From NCBI RefSeq assembly GCF_016918505.1, contig NZ_JAFFPZ010000015.1:18304-82303 (forward strand): a stretch of 64,000 bases of DNA. The letters are read 5' to 3'. Source of the stretch: Desulforhopalus vacuolatus. GTDB lineage: Bacteria > Desulfobacterota > Desulfobulbia > Desulfobulbales > Desulfocapsaceae. Positions 56,580 through 64,000 of this stretch are shown piece by piece; position 1 is the first letter of the stretch; every line of letters begins with the position of its first letter. The notes below the pieces were generated by a model. That model was not told where the DNA came from. It made no database searches and saw only the letters and a program-made list of their open reading frames with translations. A program made the translations under genes and the position numbers.

Positions 56580-56975
56580 TCACAAAAAGCTCTCTTCTGG
56601 ACTGATATTGTTGCTTTTTATGTTTATGGGTACAGGATCATGATAGCCGGGAAAATGGGAGTGCGCCCCAGTAAGATCCTGTAGATATTCAAGTCTGATG
56701 TCTTTTTCTTCAAGAGAAATTATCCCGGTATAATTCCAGGACTTTTCCTGCATTGTTGTATCCTCTCTGAAATCAGCCACTGCTGAGTTGAGATTATCCG
56801 CTGTTCCAATATGAAGTGTATTGACTTGTAATCCCGCCACATGCCCGCGAGGATGACAGTATGTCAAGATGTAAATCCCACCATTTTCAGGCAGCTGAGC
56901 ACTTTTAGAAAAGAGATCAAAAGTATAGTTTTTCCCCGTCGCTCCTTTAAGATCTATCGAATTTTGAATATGCAT
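56580..56975 (-). CDS. hypothetical protein, weakly GIY-YIG-like
   Basis: 131 residues. The segment NGGIYILTYCHPRGHVAGLQ, followed by VNTLHIGTADNLNSAV, has the shape of a GIY-YIG module (G-I-Y ... x-x-I-G-x-x-x-x-L), but the usual catalytic Arg is not clear and the second motif is L-H-I-G. Proteins of this kind (FDVYP...GVYIFT...LYIG) are often annotated as uncharacterised. GGGAGAGATGAG upstream of the start supports translation. Neighbours are remnants, so there is no context for function. Confidence 0.5.
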   Translation of the reverse strand: MHIQNSIDLKGATGKNYTFDLFSKSAQLPENGGIYILTYCHPRGHVAGLQVNTLHIGTADNLNSAVADFREDTTMQEKSWNYTGIISLEEKDIRLEYLQDLTGAHSHFPGYHDPVPINIKSNNISPEESFL

Positions 56976-57234
56976 ATTTTCTGCTCATCTCTCCCATATC
57001 GTATTTGACCACGGCATTCAGTGACCATCGTACGGGATAAAAGTTTCGCGTATTTCCATCGAAAATGATTCAATAACCTGATGTATATCCTGAATCCATT
57101 TTTCTGGATTCATGTGGGTTCTGACAAACACGATCAGCCTGGAACAATCATATTATCAAGAAGCCGTACCGGATTCAAGTAATAAGTGAAACACGTTTTT
57201 CCGTGAAGACTTTCAGTGGCGTCAACCCTTTTAA

Positions 57235-57478
57235 TACCATTTACATTTTGTATTAACCAGAGAATGCAATTAAAGAGAGAACAACAGCAATTCTCTGTTT
57301 AATTTTAAATTTTTTTGCCTTTATTCGCATGTTTAGAGCTTTTATTCGTTGGCAAAAAGTCTTTTGCTTTTCCCCGTCTCCCGTCTCCCGTCTCCTGTCT
57401 CCCATCCCCCTGCCTTTACATTCGCCAATAGAAAGTGAAAATGGCATTAAGTACGGTCATAACTTAATAGGAATGGTA
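57235..57478. repeat. dispersed repeat A, copy inside the IS30 remnant
   Basis: 244 bp, TACCATTTACATTTTGTATT to TTAATAGGAATGGTA, flanked by TAA on both sides (57232-57234 and 57479-57481). A shorter form lacking the hairpin part of copies 1-3. Confidence 0.8.
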
Positions 57479-57578
57479 TAAGACCTTTCCCGGTGCCAAA
57501 TTCAACAACAGGATGCCGTTGCCTCTTTTTTAGAAAGTGTTGCCCGCTTGCGTATGGTTTTGCAAAAAAAAACATCAG

Positions 57579-57735
57579 GGAACCTTGAATAATCAGTCTT
57601 TCGCCCATCTTCTTCGTTACAGTCGAAAATTTATCCTCGCAGGTAAGCGCCAGACTCCGATATCAAACATATAGCTCCGGTAAATTTTCTCCTGTGCCTT
57701 GAATATGAACGAAATACAAGATTATTCAAGGGACC
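57579..57735. repeat. dispersed repeat B, copy 2 with target duplication
   Basis: 157 bp with terminal inverted repeats GGAACCTTGAATAATC and GATTATTCAAGGGACC (14 of 16 positions pair), flanked by the direct repeat CATCAG (57573-57578 and 57736-57741). No ORF: a MITE-like non-autonomous element. Confidence 0.8.
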
Positions 57736-57779
57736 CATCAGTGGAACCCGTTTATTGATATTGGCGTGATGAGCACGTT

Positions 57780-58913
57780 TCAGCTGCGGATATTGAGTGT
57801 CGCCGCGATATTTCTTGCCGTGGCGCGGAGATTCTCTTCTGCAGCGACAAGGGTGTCTTCAAGGGACCCGAGGCCGGGCAGGATGGGAAAGAGGGCAGTA
57901 ACGCCGTGGTTAAGCACCAGCTCTGCCCCTTCTCCAAGACAACCTGCCATAGCGATGACCGGTATCCCCTTTTGGTTTGCCAGTCGCGTTACTCCAATGG
58001 GTGTTTTACCAGCAATACTCTGTCCGTCGATTCTACCTTCTCCGGTAATGACCAGATCGGCTCCTTCCATTGCCTGCTCAAGTTGCACTGTCTGGAGTAC
58101 GATGTCGCTTCCGGATTGTAATTCGGCGCCGAGAAAGGCAAGCAGTGCCACGCCCATCCCGCCAGCCGCTCCTGCTCCGGCGACGTTGCGAACGTCTCGT
58201 TGAATCTCTCTTTCGATGAAATCTGCCCAGTGGGTCAGGTTCCGGTCAAGCTTTTCCACCATGGCGGGGGTGGCTCCTTTCTGCGGACCGAAAACAGCCG
58301 AAGCGCCGCGTTCTCCGGTGAGAGGATTATTGACATCACAGGCTACTTGAATGCGGCATTCCTTCAGTTCGGGGACAAGCCCGGAAGTATCAATCTTTGC
58401 CAGTTCTCCCAGACAGCCTCCTCCTGGCGCGATGACCGTGCCGTTTGCATCAAAAAGGCCCATACCGAGAGCCTGCAGCATGCCTGCGCCGCCATCGTTG
58501 GTAGCGCTGCCTCCAATACCGAGAATGAGGTGGCGAAAGCCGCGGCGCAGGGCATCAAGGATCATCTCTCCTGTGCCATAACTGCCTGTAAACAGAGGGT
58601 TTCGCTGTCCCCGCAGAATCAATTCCAGACCGCTTGCCGCTGCCATCTCGATATAGGCGATTTTGTTCTTTCCGTCGACACCGTAGCTCGCCTCAATCAC
58701 CTTTCCCAGGGGATCGTGCACTGCAGTGGAGATAAGATACCCACCTGTTGCGGCGACGAGGGTTTCAGCTGTGCCTTCACCGCCATCCGCCACAGGGATC
58801 AGCAGGTATTCGGCATCGGCGAATACCTGCCGGAAACCAGCCTCAATTGCCCGGGCGACTGCCGGGGCTCCAAGGCTCTCTTTGAAAGAATCGGGGGCAA
58901 TAACAATTTTCAT
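57780..58913 (-). CDS. glycerate kinase (GarK/GlxK family)
   Basis: 377 residues from the start at 58913 (GGAGAAAGT upstream; an earlier in-frame ATG at 58931 is less likely). Class of glycerate 2-kinases: N-terminal MKIVIAPDSFKESLGA, VADGGEGTAETLVAA, YIEMAAASGL, GIGGSATNDGGAGMLQALG (nucleotide/substrate loop), and GEGRIDGQS near the C-terminus. Phosphorylates glycerate for entry into glycolysis. The last codons lie next to the IS30/B-repeat remnant; the C-terminus looks near normal. Fragmentary coding sequence just upstream (minus strand, about 58975-59080, reading RGIQQLAAINRQAMERAEPQ) suggests a lost neighbour. Confidence 0.92.
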   Translation of the reverse strand: MKIVIAPDSFKESLGAPAVARAIEAGFRQVFADAEYLLIPVADGGEGTAETLVAATGGYLISTAVHDPLGKVIEASYGVDGKNKIAYIEMAAASGLELILRGQRNPLFTGSYGTGEMILDALRRGFRHLILGIGGSATNDGGAGMLQALGMGLFDANGTVIAPGGGCLGELAKIDTSGLVPELKECRIQVACDVNNPLTGERGASAVFGPQKGATPAMVEKLDRNLTHWADFIEREIQRDVRNVAGAGAAGGMGVALLAFLGAELQSGSDIVLQTVQLEQAMEGADLVITGEGRIDGQSIAGKTPIGVTRLANQKGIPVIAMAGCLGEGAELVLNHGVTALFPILPGLGSLEDTLVAAEENLRATARNIAATLNIRS

Positions 58914-59208
58914 ACTTTCTCCATGGAACATGTTTCAAATGGGATATACACTCTTGCGACTCGCCTGTTTCTCCTCATTTATCCTCCAACTGGTCAAGGA
59001 CGGTATTAATCCGTTTGAAGACCTGCGGCTCGGCACGTTCCATCGCCTGACGGTTAATTGCCGCAAGTTGCTGGATTCCCCGTATCGTTTGCCCTTACTC
59101 CCGCTGAGGCCGTAAAGGATCAACGCTGATGATGTGTCCACTCTGACGAATTCCTGCCACCATAATCTTGAGGAAAGGCTGCGGTAAATTTCTTCCTGCA
59201 CCTCGAAT

Positions 59209-59575
59209 ATGAACGAAATACAAGCTGTTTCAAGGTACCCTGAAGTGATTGAGCGCTTTGATAATAACGATTTGAAACTGGTTCAGAAGTGGTTTGAAGA
59301 GAAGCTTGCCGGAGGTTGCAGTCAGGTGAATATCCTCGCTAAACTTGATATGGCGAAGGTGCGCCAGACAGAGGTGAATGCCTTTTTCGAAAATAACCTT
59401 TACTCCCTGCGGTATATCAGCGACCTCGGACATATTGCCGTTGTCGCCCACTCAAAGTTTATCAAGACGCTGGTTCCCATCGACAATCTCTTTTTTTGAG
59501 CGTTCTTCCAGGAGAAAACTGGAGCGCTATTTTGATGTCTCTCAGCTTGAGGATGCCCTGGCTTTTGTGGAATAG
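59209..59575 (+). pseudogene. SpoIIAA/STAS-like protein with a frameshift in a T7 run
   Basis: The first frame (59209-59499) gives 96 residues ending LVPIDNLFF. A shift of one base at the T-run 59489-59497 joins it to FERSSRRKLERYFD, DVSQLEDALAFVE. Together they match SpoIIAA-like (STAS-fold) domains: a central L-x-x-I-x-H-I-A-V-V strand and the final E-E-A-L-A-W/F-L helix. One T fewer would restore the frame. The start codon and first ~8 residues (MNEIQAVS) lie inside a partial B repeat (59160-59245), so the native N-terminus was probably replaced. Could be a pseudogene, slippage-controlled, or a sequencing error. Confidence 0.6.
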
Positions 59576-59743
59576 AAGTAAAGCAATTCTTTCCCGTGGT
59601 GAGAGTGAGTTTCACCCCGGGGAAGTTTATCTTTTCCTTATTAAGTGAGCTGATGGTACATGCTGCATGGCAGCCTCTCCTATGTGAAAGCGGCAGAAGA
59701 GGTTTTTTAACCCCTCCTGTGCCACCGCATGGGGTGGTTTGCA

Positions 59744-60628
59744 TCAGCCCGGAAGTTTCTCCGGTGTTGCCATATTCTCCTCCATCAGTCGCAGCTCTAT
59801 CTCGCCGGGGATAATTATTTTGGGGTCGGTGGTGAGATCCTTTTTAGAGATTTTTCCTTCATAATCAAAGCTGCTAAGGATGTGTTTGATGCAGTTGATT
59901 CGGGCATTTTTTTTATGATCTGAGCGAATGATTGTCCACGGAGTATTCTCCCGCTGGGTGGCGGTAAGCATCTGAAATTTTCGCACGGAATACTGATCCC
60001 ACATCTTCTGTGCCTTTTCATCTACCAGGGAAATTTTGTAGTGTTTGAGCGGGTCTTTTCGTCGGGACTCAAAACGTGCTTTCTGCTCCTCCCTGCTCAC
60101 TGAAAAGTAGAATTTGAAAAGCCTGATACCACTCTGCACCAGCATCTCCTCAAGAGAGGGTACATTTTTGAGGAAACGGCTGTGCTGCTCTTCTGTGCAA
60201 AATCCCATCACCGGCTCGACCATTGCCCGGTTATACCAGCTTCGATCGAATACGACGAATTCTCCTGCTGCAGGCAGGTGATTGATATATCGCTGAAAGT
60301 ACCATTGACTCTGTTCGCGGTTATTAGGCTTCGGCAGGGCGACAATCTTCACATTCCGGGGATTGAGGTGCTGCGTGAGGCGCAGGATGGTTCCCCCCTT
60401 TCCCGCAGCATCACGTCCCTCAAAAATAGCGAGAGCCTTTTCCCCTTTTTTTATCATGCTGCACTGCAATTTCAACAGTTCGATCTGCAGTTTATGCAGC
60501 TCAATTTCGTAGTCAAGCTGCGTGTTTTTTACCCAGAGAGCTGTTTTGTCTTCGCTCTTTTTGTTTTTATAAGAGTCACGTGCGGTACCTTCATAAAGGT
60601 TCAGATATTTTTTCTTTTTATGTCCCAT
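59744..60628 (-). CDS. ppk2: polyphosphate kinase 2 family protein
   Basis: 294 residues from the start at 60628 (GGGAGAATACTATT upstream). Transfers phosphate between polyphosphate and nucleotides. Walker A is FEGRDAAGKGG, Walker B-like VVFDRSWYNRAMVEPVMGFC, lid segment ARFESRRKDPLKHYKIS, and SDHKKNARINCIKHIL. A class I type PPK2 by length and motifs, so likely GDP or ADP phosphorylation. The C-terminal tail (GEIELRLMEENMATPEKLPG) is longer than in some members. No partner gene nearby. Confidence 0.92.
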   Translation of the reverse strand: MGHKKKKYLNLYEGTARDSYKNKKSEDKTALWVKNTQLDYEIELHKLQIELLKLQCSMIKKGEKALAIFEGRDAAGKGGTILRLTQHLNPRNVKIVALPKPNNREQSQWYFQRYINHLPAAGEFVVFDRSWYNRAMVEPVMGFCTEEQHSRFLKNVPSLEEMLVQSGIRLFKFYFSVSREEQKARFESRRKDPLKHYKISLVDEKAQKMWDQYSVRKFQMLTATQRENTPWTIIRSDHKKNARINCIKHILSSFDYEGKISKKDLTTDPKIIIPGEIELRLMEENMATPEKLPG

Positions 60629-60749
60629 AATAGTATTCTCCCTGCCACGTTTAAAGATTGTGCTGAAAGCGGATTGTGCAACTCGCCATTCAGATTGATC
60701 AATTCTCAACACTATGCGTTTACTCAGAGATAATCAAGAATATCTGTTA

Positions 60750-61261
60750 TCCCATTCCAATTAAGTTATGCTCCTGTTTAAGGAGGCTCAACCCCGGTTG
60801 TATCTGCTCTTAATAATTCTTGGAATTGCTACCAGTTTATTCCATGCGTTACAAGTCATTCTACCGTTATCGTTACGTTTATCGTCACCGTGTAGACAAG
60901 GCATGCCTTGTCTCTACAACACCATTGCTGGAATCACTGTTGTGCCGAATTTTCACGAACAGGGACAACGCATTAAACGAAAACGTTTGTATCCGAAGTT
61001 AAGCCGTACAGTGCACCGCATGAGAACAGACCCTGCTCCTTATGGGCTGATAAGCAGAAACAATACATTACCATAGTTTTCATGCAGTTTGCTACCACGG
61101 AAAACATCAATTACCTCAAAGCAAATAACAGACCGAATTCAACTACAAGGGCATTCTCTTATGGTTTTTTCAGTAATAATTCGTGTTTATTCGTGTCCAT
61201 TCGTGGTTCCTTTTGTCGTTTGTAACCATGAATGGATAAACAGGAGACAAAACGGGGTATA
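60750..61261. repeat. dispersed repeat A, copy 5 (inverted, rearranged)
   Basis: 60750-60775 is an A end (CCATTCCAATTAAGTTATG); 60945-61261 is the long-form interior in reverse (TTTTCACGAACAGGGACAAC, GAGAACAGACCCTGCTCC, AACGGGGTATAAC). A palindromic AGACAAGGCATGCCTTGTCT lies between at about 60896-60915. Confidence 0.75.
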
Positions 61262-61600
61262 ACACGTTTGCCCGTGAATATTTCCAGTGTTGTCAAATAT
61301 TTTGGACTAGAATTTTCTGAGTCTGCCCCTGGTGTTTTCCTTTATTGCTCTCTGCCTTCCTGTGTACATTTTCGAAAAAAAATCATGTATCACTAAGGTA
61401 TTTTCATCCTTGAACTTCGTCTGCGTTCAGCCACAAAACATGAAACAACTGCTACGCTCTACAAGGGGTAACAAGGGACGGATTCTACCCATAAAATTTT
61501 TTTCCCGGGCCCCCATCTGTTTTCTCTCATTCACTCTCTGAAATATTTCTGCTTGAAGAAGGGCCATGATCTGGTATTCTTTTTTTAAAGAGAGATTTGC
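61262..61600 (-). pseudogene. IS30-family remnant, both ends, middle deleted
   Basis: 61262-61390 matches the 3' end of the 11119 remnant (ACACGTTTGCC.GTGAA, TTTTGGAC.AGAATTTTCTGAGTCTGCC). 61510-61600, read on the minus strand, gives EYQIMALLQAEIFQR, the transposase N-terminus. The catalytic centre is absent. Confidence 0.65.
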
Positions 61601-61841
61601 TGGCAGCGAGTGCTGCTACCTGAACGAGCTTAAATACTCCGACTTCGTTTTTACAATAACGGCGTCTGTGCAATCAAAAATGACTTCCTTCACAAGATCT
61701 GGAATACCACCAGCAAAAATTCTGCGATGATCGTTCTTGAAGAATCCCGCCCTTGAGGCAGGGGAAGATGTCAAATACCGAGGTCTGTTCTTTCGGAAAA
61801 AGAGTAAAATTGGCATAAACCTGTCAACTTTTGGAGATATT

Positions 61842-62711
61842 ATGCAAAACATTTTCGATTCTTTTTTTAGCCCGGTTCGGAAGGAATTTCTTCGGTCAAC
61901 AATCAGGCTTGCCCTCAAAGAAGACGGACAGGATTTAACTTCTGAGGCAGTCTTTGATCTGGAGGATATGGCCAGTGCCCTGATTATGGCTAAAGAAGAT
62001 TGTGTCCTTGCCGGTTTGCCCGTTATCCCCATTATCTTTGAAGAAATGGGACTTGAACCTGAGATTGTTTTTTTGAGCCATGATGGGGACCTGATCTTAA
62101 AAGGACAGGAAATTTGTCGAATTAAAGCTCCGGCCCGAAAACTTTTAAAGGCGGAGCGGGTGATAATGAATTTCCTGTGCCACCTCTCCGGAATCGCCAC
62201 TCTGACCAGGACCTTTGTCCAAAAAATATCCGGGTATTCGTGTCGTATCCTGGATACCAGAAAAACCTTGCCAGGTCTTCGTTTCCCGGAAAAATATGCG
62301 GTCCTTACAGGTGGAGGAACAAACCACCGCCTTGATCTGGAAGGAATGCTTATGCTCAAGGACAATCACCTGGACCGTGCAGGAGGAATTCTTCCTTCGG
62401 TGCAAAAGTTGCGTGAAACCTGTGTCCCCTGTCCACCAATTGAAGTTGAGTGCCGGAATATGGACGAGGTCGCTGAGGCCATTAAAATGAAGGTTGATCG
62501 GATTATGCTGGATAATATGTCCCTTTCAGAGATTCGTGAGGCCCTTACGCTCATTCCCCAAAATATAGAATCAGAGTTAAGTGGTGGAGTTGACCTCCAT
62601 AATATTGAGAAACTGGCTGCCCTTAACCCGGACTATATCTCCTGTGGGGCATTGACACATTCGGCCAGATTTGCTGATTTGAGTATGGTTATCGTTACCA
62701 CCAACGGATAG
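61842..62711 (+). CDS. nadC: nicotinate-nucleotide pyrophosphorylase (quinolinate phosphoribosyltransferase)
   Basis: 289 residues from ATG 61842, which has TTTTGGAGATATT upstream; the frame is open further left but without family likeness. Converts quinolinate and PRPP to nicotinate mononucleotide. Conserved: RLALKEDGQDLTS, ERVIMNFLCHLSGIAT, ILDTRKTLPGLR, GGGTNHRLDLEGMLMLKDNH, and the C-terminal SGGVDLHNIEKLA, DYISCGALTHS. Followed 34 bases later by nadA, together the de novo NAD pathway from iminoaspartate; nadB is not in the window. Confidence 0.95.
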   Translation: MQNIFDSFFSPVRKEFLRSTIRLALKEDGQDLTSEAVFDLEDMASALIMAKEDCVLAGLPVIPIIFEEMGLEPEIVFLSHDGDLILKGQEICRIKAPARKLLKAERVIMNFLCHLSGIATLTRTFVQKISGYSCRILDTRKTLPGLRFPEKYAVLTGGGTNHRLDLEGMLMLKDNHLDRAGGILPSVQKLRETCVPCPPIEVECRNMDEVAEAIKMKVDRIMLDNMSLSEIREALTLIPQNIESELSGGVDLHNIEKLAALNPDYISCGALTHSARFADLSMVIVTTNG

Positions 62712-62745
62712 AGAAAAATAAATATTTGTATTTTTGGAGTGTTAT

Positions 62746-63750
62746 ATGAAGGATGAGATCATGGCCATTAAAAAGTGTATGGGCAAAGACCTGTGCATTT
62801 TGGGTCACCACTATCAAAATGACCAGGTGATTGCATGTACCGATATTCAAGGGGATTCTCTGGAACTGGCCCGCAAAATTCCTGATCTTGAGGCAAAAAA
62901 CATAGTTTTTTGCGGTGTGAGCTTTATGGCCGAGAGTGCCGCCATCCTGGCAACAGGCTCACAAAGGGTATTTGCTCCGGTTCCAGATGCGAGATGTGTT
63001 ATGGCTGGCATGGCCCCTGGTTATTTGGTGCGCAGGGTCGTAGAGCATATTTCGTCTTCGGGAAAAAAAATCATCCCTTTGGCCTATGTGAATTCTTCGG
63101 CTGAGGTAAAGGCGATTTGCGGACAATTTGCAGGGGCAGTGTGTACCTCGGCCAATGCGGACAAAATGCTTTCATGGGCGTTAGACCAGGGTGATTTGGT
63201 CCTTTTTTTGCCAGATAAAAATCTGGGCCGAAATACAGGTAAAAATCTGGGGCTGAAAGACCAGGATATGGCCATTCTCAATCTGAAAGAGCCTGAATTG
63301 TCTTCAAAAATCTCTCTTGCCCTTTGGCCGGGACTTTGTGCTGTCCATTTTCGTTTCAAGCAGGATCACGTTTTAAAGATACGCAGGGAAAATCCTCTGG
63401 CCAAAATTGTCGTCCACCCGGAATGTGATCCCACCATTGTCGCTTTAGCCGATGCATCCGGTTCCACCTCGTTCATTATTGATTATGTTCAGGGGCTTAA
63501 ACCAGGATCAACGGTTTATATCGGTACGGAAACAAATCTTGTACATCGGCTTGCTGCCAAATATCTTCATGAAAAGACGGTTTTACCCTTAGTTGAAAGC
63601 TATTGCTCCAATATGAACAAAACCATGGAGGTGGACATTTTAAACATCTTAAGGGCTGTCCATGCAGGCACAGCCACAGAGATAACTGTCCCTGGAGAAA
63701 CCTCCAAACTCGCTCGAAAGGCATTAGAGACAATGCTTAAAGTTTGTTAA
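62746..63750 (+). CDS. nadA: quinolinate synthase A
   Basis: 334 residues from ATG 62746 (GGAGTGTTAT site; a TTG at 62734 is inside that site). Condenses iminoaspartate with dihydroxyacetone phosphate using one [4Fe-4S] cluster. The three cluster cysteines are in IVFCGVSFMAESA, AVCTSANADK and ESYCSNMNK. ILGHHYQNDQV at the N-terminus and HPECDPTIVALAD are also typical. Oxygen-sensitive cluster enzyme, fitting an anaerobe. In operon with nadC. Confidence 0.95.
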   Translation: MKDEIMAIKKCMGKDLCILGHHYQNDQVIACTDIQGDSLELARKIPDLEAKNIVFCGVSFMAESAAILATGSQRVFAPVPDARCVMAGMAPGYLVRRVVEHISSSGKKIIPLAYVNSSAEVKAICGQFAGAVCTSANADKMLSWALDQGDLVLFLPDKNLGRNTGKNLGLKDQDMAILNLKEPELSSKISLALWPGLCAVHFRFKQDHVLKIRRENPLAKIVVHPECDPTIVALADASGSTSFIIDYVQGLKPGSTVYIGTETNLVHRLAAKYLHEKTVLPLVESYCSNMNKTMEVDILNILRAVHAGTATEITVPGETSKLARKALETMLKVC

Positions 63751-63767
63751 TAATAAATAGAATAAAC

Positions 63768-64000
63768 CAGTAGTGTCCGGTTAAGATTTTGCATGTAGAA
63801 AAAAATAAATTACAAGGAGAAGTTTTTTTCTTGACAAATAAGTGAAATTCCGAGTTTGCCCTCCTTAAAAGACTAATCTTCTAAGGAGGTTACGATGGAT
63901 TTTGTAACTTTTCGCTCCCGGCGATATGCTGTCCCATCACAAACACACTTACTCAAACCAACAAAGCAGGCCTTGGTCAATGCACCACCGCTTCGATCAA
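63768..64000 (+). mobile_element. left end of an insertion sequence (continues beyond window)
   Basis: AGTGTCCGGTTAAGATTTTG at 63768 looks like a terminal inverted repeat of the GTGTCCGG type common in IS elements. A strong ribosome site (AAGGAGGTTACG) precedes ATG 63895, whose frame runs open to the window end (MDFVTFRSRRYAVPSQ..., 35 codons). TTGACA at 63834 may be a -35 box. The transposase family cannot be fixed from so short a part. Confidence 0.5.

Larger units (their letters stand above)
57172..57780 (-). pseudogene. IS30-family remnant interrupted by repeats A and B
   Basis: Pieces 57172-57234, 57479-57578 and 57736-57775 line up in order with the IS30 remnant at 11134-11400 (shared AAGTAATAAGTG.AACACG, CCAAATTCAACAACAG, GCGTATGGTTTTGCAAAAAA, CGTTTATTGAT.TTGGCGTGA). 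The gaps are filled exactly by one A element (57235-57478) and one B element (57579-57735). No coding capacity is left. Confidence 0.75.

Noticed and set aside
58935..59201. 88-codon minus-strand ORF upstream of glycerate kinase
   Set aside because: A different minus frame here looks more coding (QQLAAINRQAMERAEPQV) but is only a fragment with a nearby stop, so neither was called as a gene.

Overview
The window looks like a chromosomal segment of a Desulfobacterota bacterium, probably of the Desulfobulbales / marine sulfate-reducer type. The evidence is the style of the dap operon, an FprA-type flavodiiron protein, a hybrid cluster protein, several PAS/HD-GYP/PocR signalling proteins, sucrose and glycine-betaine osmolyte genes, and a 16S rRNA-derived fragment that resembles Desulfobulbales 16S as I remember it. 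No database search was possible, so family names come from recognised motifs.

Layout. (1) 1-7100: compact housekeeping block on +, argH (5' end outside the window), an Fn3 lipoprotein, dapF-dapA-dapB-folK, a YHS-like protein, a transaldolase-like aldolase and a lytic transglycosylase. (2) 7136-11100: tRNA-Leu(CAA), then an AT-rich island. It holds a promoter-like site, an internally deleted 16S rRNA derivative, a small very basic ORF, a perfect 34-bp palindromic terminator, a 633-aa papain/C39-like cysteine-peptidase candidate and a 113-aa unknown. (3) 11100-14880: IS30 remnant, an apparently complete IS3-family element, and a type I restriction hsdR cut at its 5' side by that element. (4) 15267-25300: NtrC-like activator with a dead receiver, then a methylation and amino-acid-conversion module: ahcY remnant, methyltransferase, metK, LysA-like decarboxylase, SET protein, class III aminotransferase, aldehyde dehydrogenase remnant, metF, PAS-LuxR regulator. 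(5) 25390-35080: signalling proteins (HD-GYP, PocR hybrid kinase) and fprA, set among dispersed repeats. (6) 35311-43300: amylosucrase, sucrose phosphatase and a decapitated sucrose-phosphate synthase, joined at a deletion scar to a decapitated marR-type gene in front of proVWX. (7) 43717-56185: hcp, a flavocytochrome remnant, an RND efflux operon and a heterodimeric ABC exporter. (8) 56186-64000: small or broken genes, glycerate kinase, PPK2, nadC-nadA, and the start of another mobile element.

Two dispersed non-autonomous repeat families (A and B) occupy most long intergenic gaps. At 57170-57780 both have inserted into the same IS30 remnant: B is flanked by a 6-bp direct repeat (CATCAG) and A by TAA. 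This shows that both families have moved.

The most unusual region is 7387-11092. A 16S derivative keeps the 3' major (30S head) domain almost complete, lacks the central domain and the anti-Shine-Dalgarno end, and sits between promoter-like and terminator signals with a small basic ORF whose Shine-Dalgarno lies at the rRNA-derived end. It may be simple decay of an rRNA copy or a reused rRNA; the tests are stated in the findings.
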